A stretch of 64,000 nt of DNA from Phycisphaerales bacterium Planc_01 (GTDB lineage: Bacteria; Planctomycetota; Phycisphaerae; Sedimentisphaerales; Anaerobacaceae). A program made the translations under genes and the position numbers. The notes below the pieces were generated by a model, which had not been told where the DNA came from, searched no databases, and worked only from the letters and a program-made list of their open reading frames with translations. Positions 61,538 through 64,000 of this stretch are shown here, in pieces (the first letter of the stretch is position 1; every line of letters begins with the position of its first letter). Location of the stretch: contig LVBB01000139.1 in the NCBI GenBank assembly GCA_001603075.1, positions 164,614 through 228,613 of the forward strand, in the 5' to 3' direction.

Positions 61538-64000
61538 ATGCGCGTCATATCATGGTGTCTGATTCTGCTTGTGTTGTTACTGAGTCTGGCCGGCAGCGCT
61601 TCGGCCGATCTGGTCGGGTACTGGAAGCTCGATGAGGGCGGCGGCGATGTGGCCTATGATTCCAGCGGCAATGAAAACCACGGGACCCTCGCTGGCGGTC
61701 CGACCGTCGTCGATGGGCAGTATGGGAAGGCCTTGGCGTTCAACAACAGCCGCGTTACGATTCCCGCTTCCGAGACGTTGACGGGCGATCTGTTTCGAGG
61801 GGACTTCACGCTGTCTGTCTGGATCAACCCGACACGAACCGGAAACACGTGGCAGCAGATCTTCCGGTCGATGACCAGCAGTTCCTCCAACGACACGGTT
61901 TTCATTAACAATGACGGGCACCTCACGTGGCGCGGTTTTGTCGGCGGAACCTGGACCGTTCTGTGCTCGACGGCGGCCGGTGTTGCTCCGGCCAACCAAT
62001 GGACCCACGCCGCCGTGGTGGGCGATGCGACGACCTTCCGCATCTACGTCAACGGGGCCCTCTCCCAGGAAGCGGCCCGCCAGACAACGGACGGCTCCAA
62101 CGCGAACTATCACATCGGCGGTGATCCCGGCGCTACGGGCGAATCCTATGCGGGCATGGCCGACGACGTGGCCGTCTTCAACCACGCGATGACCGAACGG
62201 GAAGTCCAGGCGGCCATGGCGGGTATCGCTGCGGCGGAACTGGCCTCTGGCCCCCATCCTGAGGATGAGGCCGTCGATGTGCCTCGCGATGTGGTCTTGA
62301 CCTGGATGGCGGGCGAGTTCGCCGCGACGCATGATGTGTACTTCGGAGTGTCCTTCGACGACGTCAACGCCGCCAGCCGGGCCAATCCGATGGGCGTGTT
62401 GGCTGCTCAGAATCAGAACGCCACGGCCTACGACCCGGCCGGTCTGCTCGATTTCGAGACGACCTATTACTGGCGTGTCGACGAAGTCAATGCCGCTCCC
62501 GACAACACCATCTTCACGGGCAACATCTGGAGCTTCACCACCGAGCCGTTCGCCTATGCGATCCAGACCGTCATTGCCACGAGCAGCGGCATCTCCGAAG
62601 CCGGCGCCGGACCGGAAAACACCGTCAACGGCTCCGGGCTCGACGCCCTCGATCAGCACTCGACCCTCAGTAGTGACATGTGGGTGGCCAAGGCGCCGGA
62701 CGACGGGCCCCTGTGGATTCAGTACGAGTTCGATCGCGTCTACAAGCTCCACCAGCTTCTGGTCTGGAACTACAACGTCCAGTTCGAACTGATGCTCGGA
62801 TTCGGGGTCAAGAACGCGACCGTCGAGTACTCCGTCGATGGTGCCGAGTGGATGAGTCTGGGCGACGTCCAGTTGAACCAGGCGACAGCCTCGGCCACAT
62901 ACACCTACAACACGACAGTGGATCTGGCGGGTGTGGCGGCCAAGTTCGTCCGCCTGACCGTCAACAGCGGTTTCGGCGGGCTGGGCCAGTACGGTCTCAG
63001 CGAGGTCCGCTTCATGCAGATTCCGGCTCAGGCCCGTGAGCCGCAGCCGGCGGACGGGGCGGCCGATGTGGAGGTGAACACCTCGCTGAGCTGGCGCACC
63101 GGCCGCGACGCCGAGTCGCACGAGGTATACTTCGGCGCGGACGCCGAGGAGCTGCCCCTGGTCGATGTCGTGGACCGGCCCGTCTTCACGCCGGCTGAAA
63201 TGACCTTCGGAACCACCTACTACTGGCGAGTCGACGAGGTCACCGACGAGACCTGGGCCGGCGAAACCTGGAGCTTCACGACGCAGGAATATGCCCTGAT
63301 CGAAGGCTTCGAGAGCTACACCGACGACGTCGATGCCGGCGAGGCGATCTTCGACACCTGGCTCGACGGCTGGGTCAACAACACCGGCTCGACCGTCGGC
63401 CATCTCACAGCCCCATTCGCCGAGAAGACGATCGTTCGCAGCGGCAGGCAGTCGATGCCGCTGGTCTATGACAACACGACCTCGCCGTTCTACTCCGAGG
63501 CCGTGCGCACCTGGGACACGCCGCAGAATTGGACCGGCAACGGCGCCGATACGCTCGCGCTCTATCTTCGCGGCAATCCACCGGTCTTCTTCGAGCGGGC
63601 GGATGGCTCCTTCCTTATGGGCAGCACCGGCGGCGACATCTGGGGCACCGCCGACGCCTTCCGCCTGGCGTACAAACGCCTCAGCGGCAACGGCTCGATC
63701 GTCGCCCGCGTCGACAGCATCGTCAACACCAGCGGCTGGGCCAAGGGCGGCGTGATGATCCGCGAGACCCTCGATCCGGGCTCCAAGCACGCCATGGTCG
63801 TCGTCACGCCAGGCAACGGCGTGGCCCTCCAGAACCGCCCGACCATGAACCAGGCGTCGCTGAGCATCAACCAGACCGGTCTGGTGGCGCCCTACTGGGT
63901 GAAACTGACGCGTACGGGCGACAGTCTGAAGGCCGAGCGGAGTGAAGACGGCCTGACGTGGGTCCCCATCACGGCCGACGCGGCCGCCTCGACCCTGACG
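61538..64000 (+). CDS. LamG/discoidin multidomain exported protein, 3' end missing
   Basis: The frame is open for 821 codons to the window end, so the gene is truncated at the right edge. AAGGAGG stands before the ATG. Signal peptide about 1-23 (ILLVLLLSLAGSASA), LamG (about 24-215; GYWKLDEGGGDVAYDSSGNE), Ig-like (about 216-345), F5/8-type C (about 346-480; PLWIQYEFDRVYKLHQLLVW), Ig-like (about 483-590) and a domain beginning IEGFESYTDDVDAGEA, followed by a DUF1349-like segment (GGVMIRETLDPGSKHAMVVV). Same module order as the protein at 2-2791. No catalytic motif is seen; a glycan-binding surface protein is inferred. Confidence 0.85.
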   Translation, partial: MRVISWCLILLVLLLSLAGSASADLVGYWKLDEGGGDVAYDSSGNENHGTLAGGPTVVDGQYGKALAFNNSRVTIPASETLTGDLFRGDFTLSVWINPTRTGNTWQQIFRSMTSSSSNDTVFINNDGHLTWRGFVGGTWTVLCSTAAGVAPANQWTHAAVVGDATTFRIYVNGALSQEAARQTTDGSNANYHIGGDPGATGESYAGMADDVAVFNHAMTEREVQAAMAGIAAAELASGPHPEDEAVDVPRDVVLTWMAGEFAATHDVYFGVSFDDVNAASRANPMGVLAAQNQNATAYDPAGLLDFETTYYWRVDEVNAAPDNTIFTGNIWSFTTEPFAYAIQTVIATSSGISEAGAGPENTVNGSGLDALDQHSTLSSDMWVAKAPDDGPLWIQYEFDRVYKLHQLLVWNYNVQFELMLGFGVKNATVEYSVDGAEWMSLGDVQLNQATASATYTYNTTVDLAGVAAKFVRLTVNSGFGGLGQYGLSEVRFMQIPAQAREPQPADGAADVEVNTSLSWRTGRDAESHEVYFGADAEELPLVDVVDRPVFTPAEMTFGTTYYWRVDEVTDETWAGETWSFTTQEYALIEGFESYTDDVDAGEAIFDTWLDGWVNNTGSTVGHLTAPFAEKTIVRSGRQSMPLVYDNTTSPFYSEAVRTWDTPQNWTGNGADTLALYLRGNPPVFFERADGSFLMGSTGGDIWGTADAFRLAYKRLSGNGSIVARVDSIVNTSGWAKGGVMIRETLDPGSKHAMVVVTPGNGVALQNRPTMNQASLSINQTGLVAPYWVKLTRTGDSLKAERSEDGLTWVPITADAAASTLT

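Noticed and set aside
61577..63790. A 737-codon minus-strand frame
   Set aside because: Antisense to the LamG/discoidin gene starting at 61538, which has AAGGAGG, a signal peptide and recognisable modules.

Overview
The window is GC-rich, densely coded bacterial DNA. It most likely comes from a Planctomycetota genome, probably of the Phycisphaerae/Sedimentisphaerales type. This is inferred from PEP-CTERM anchored proteins, a DUF1559-like pseudopilin, many secreted LamG/discoidin/Ig-like proteins, a DUF4954-type beta-helix protein, a secreted polysaccharide-degradation cluster, and consensus sigma70 promoters with a TTGACN box, a 17-nt spacer and a TATAAT-like box. No tRNA, rRNA, CRISPR array, transposase or phage gene was seen.

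Layout. Positions 1-6.3 kb hold the 3' end of a giant LamG/discoidin protein and a convergent PA14/LamG secreted protein with a leader of about 450 nt. Positions 6.3-16.2 kb hold a DUF4954-like protein, a small exported amidase-like protein, an amino-acid permease, an exported O-methyltransferase, a homocysteine S-methyltransferase-like enzyme, a HAD hydrolase, rmuC and a coupled pair of PEP-CTERM proteins. A gene-free stretch at 16.5-17.2 kb contains DnaA-box-like 9-mers. Positions 17.2-26.2 kb hold a small lipoprotein and a minus-strand operon of three tandem arylsulfotransferase-like propeller proteins plus a CxxCH-containing TolB-like lipoprotein. Positions 26.4-32.5 kb hold a DUF6057-like membrane protein, a PEP-CTERM protein, and two exported proteins that each lie behind a copy of the same leader sequence of about 330-360 bp. 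Positions 32.5-36.9 kb hold a coupled RND exporter, LolA-like protein and outer-membrane barrel. Positions 37-39.4 kb hold glpK and glpF.

Positions 39.9-52.7 kb are a plus-strand polysaccharide cluster: GH43-like, aldo/keto reductase, (alpha/alpha)6-barrel glycosidase, GH2 with an inserted discoidin domain, agarase-like GH-A enzyme, PL11 rhamnogalacturonan lyase and GH97. The most economical reading is extracytoplasmic depolymerisation of a rhamnogalacturonan- or galactan-like polymer, with the lyase cutting the backbone and the glycosidases trimming side chains. Positions 53.6-60.3 kb are a five-gene minus-strand operon: two paralogous TolB-like propellers, a lipoprotein fusing an FGE-like domain to a complete histone-deacetylase domain, an MBOAT acyltransferase and an SGNH partner. 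This could be an envelope acylation/deacylation system. Positions 60.5-64 kb hold a pseudopilin and the 5' part of a second giant LamG/discoidin protein. That protein runs off the window and is paralogous to the one at the left edge, with long stretches of near-identical DNA.

Product names rest on motif recognition by eye. No alignment or database search was run.
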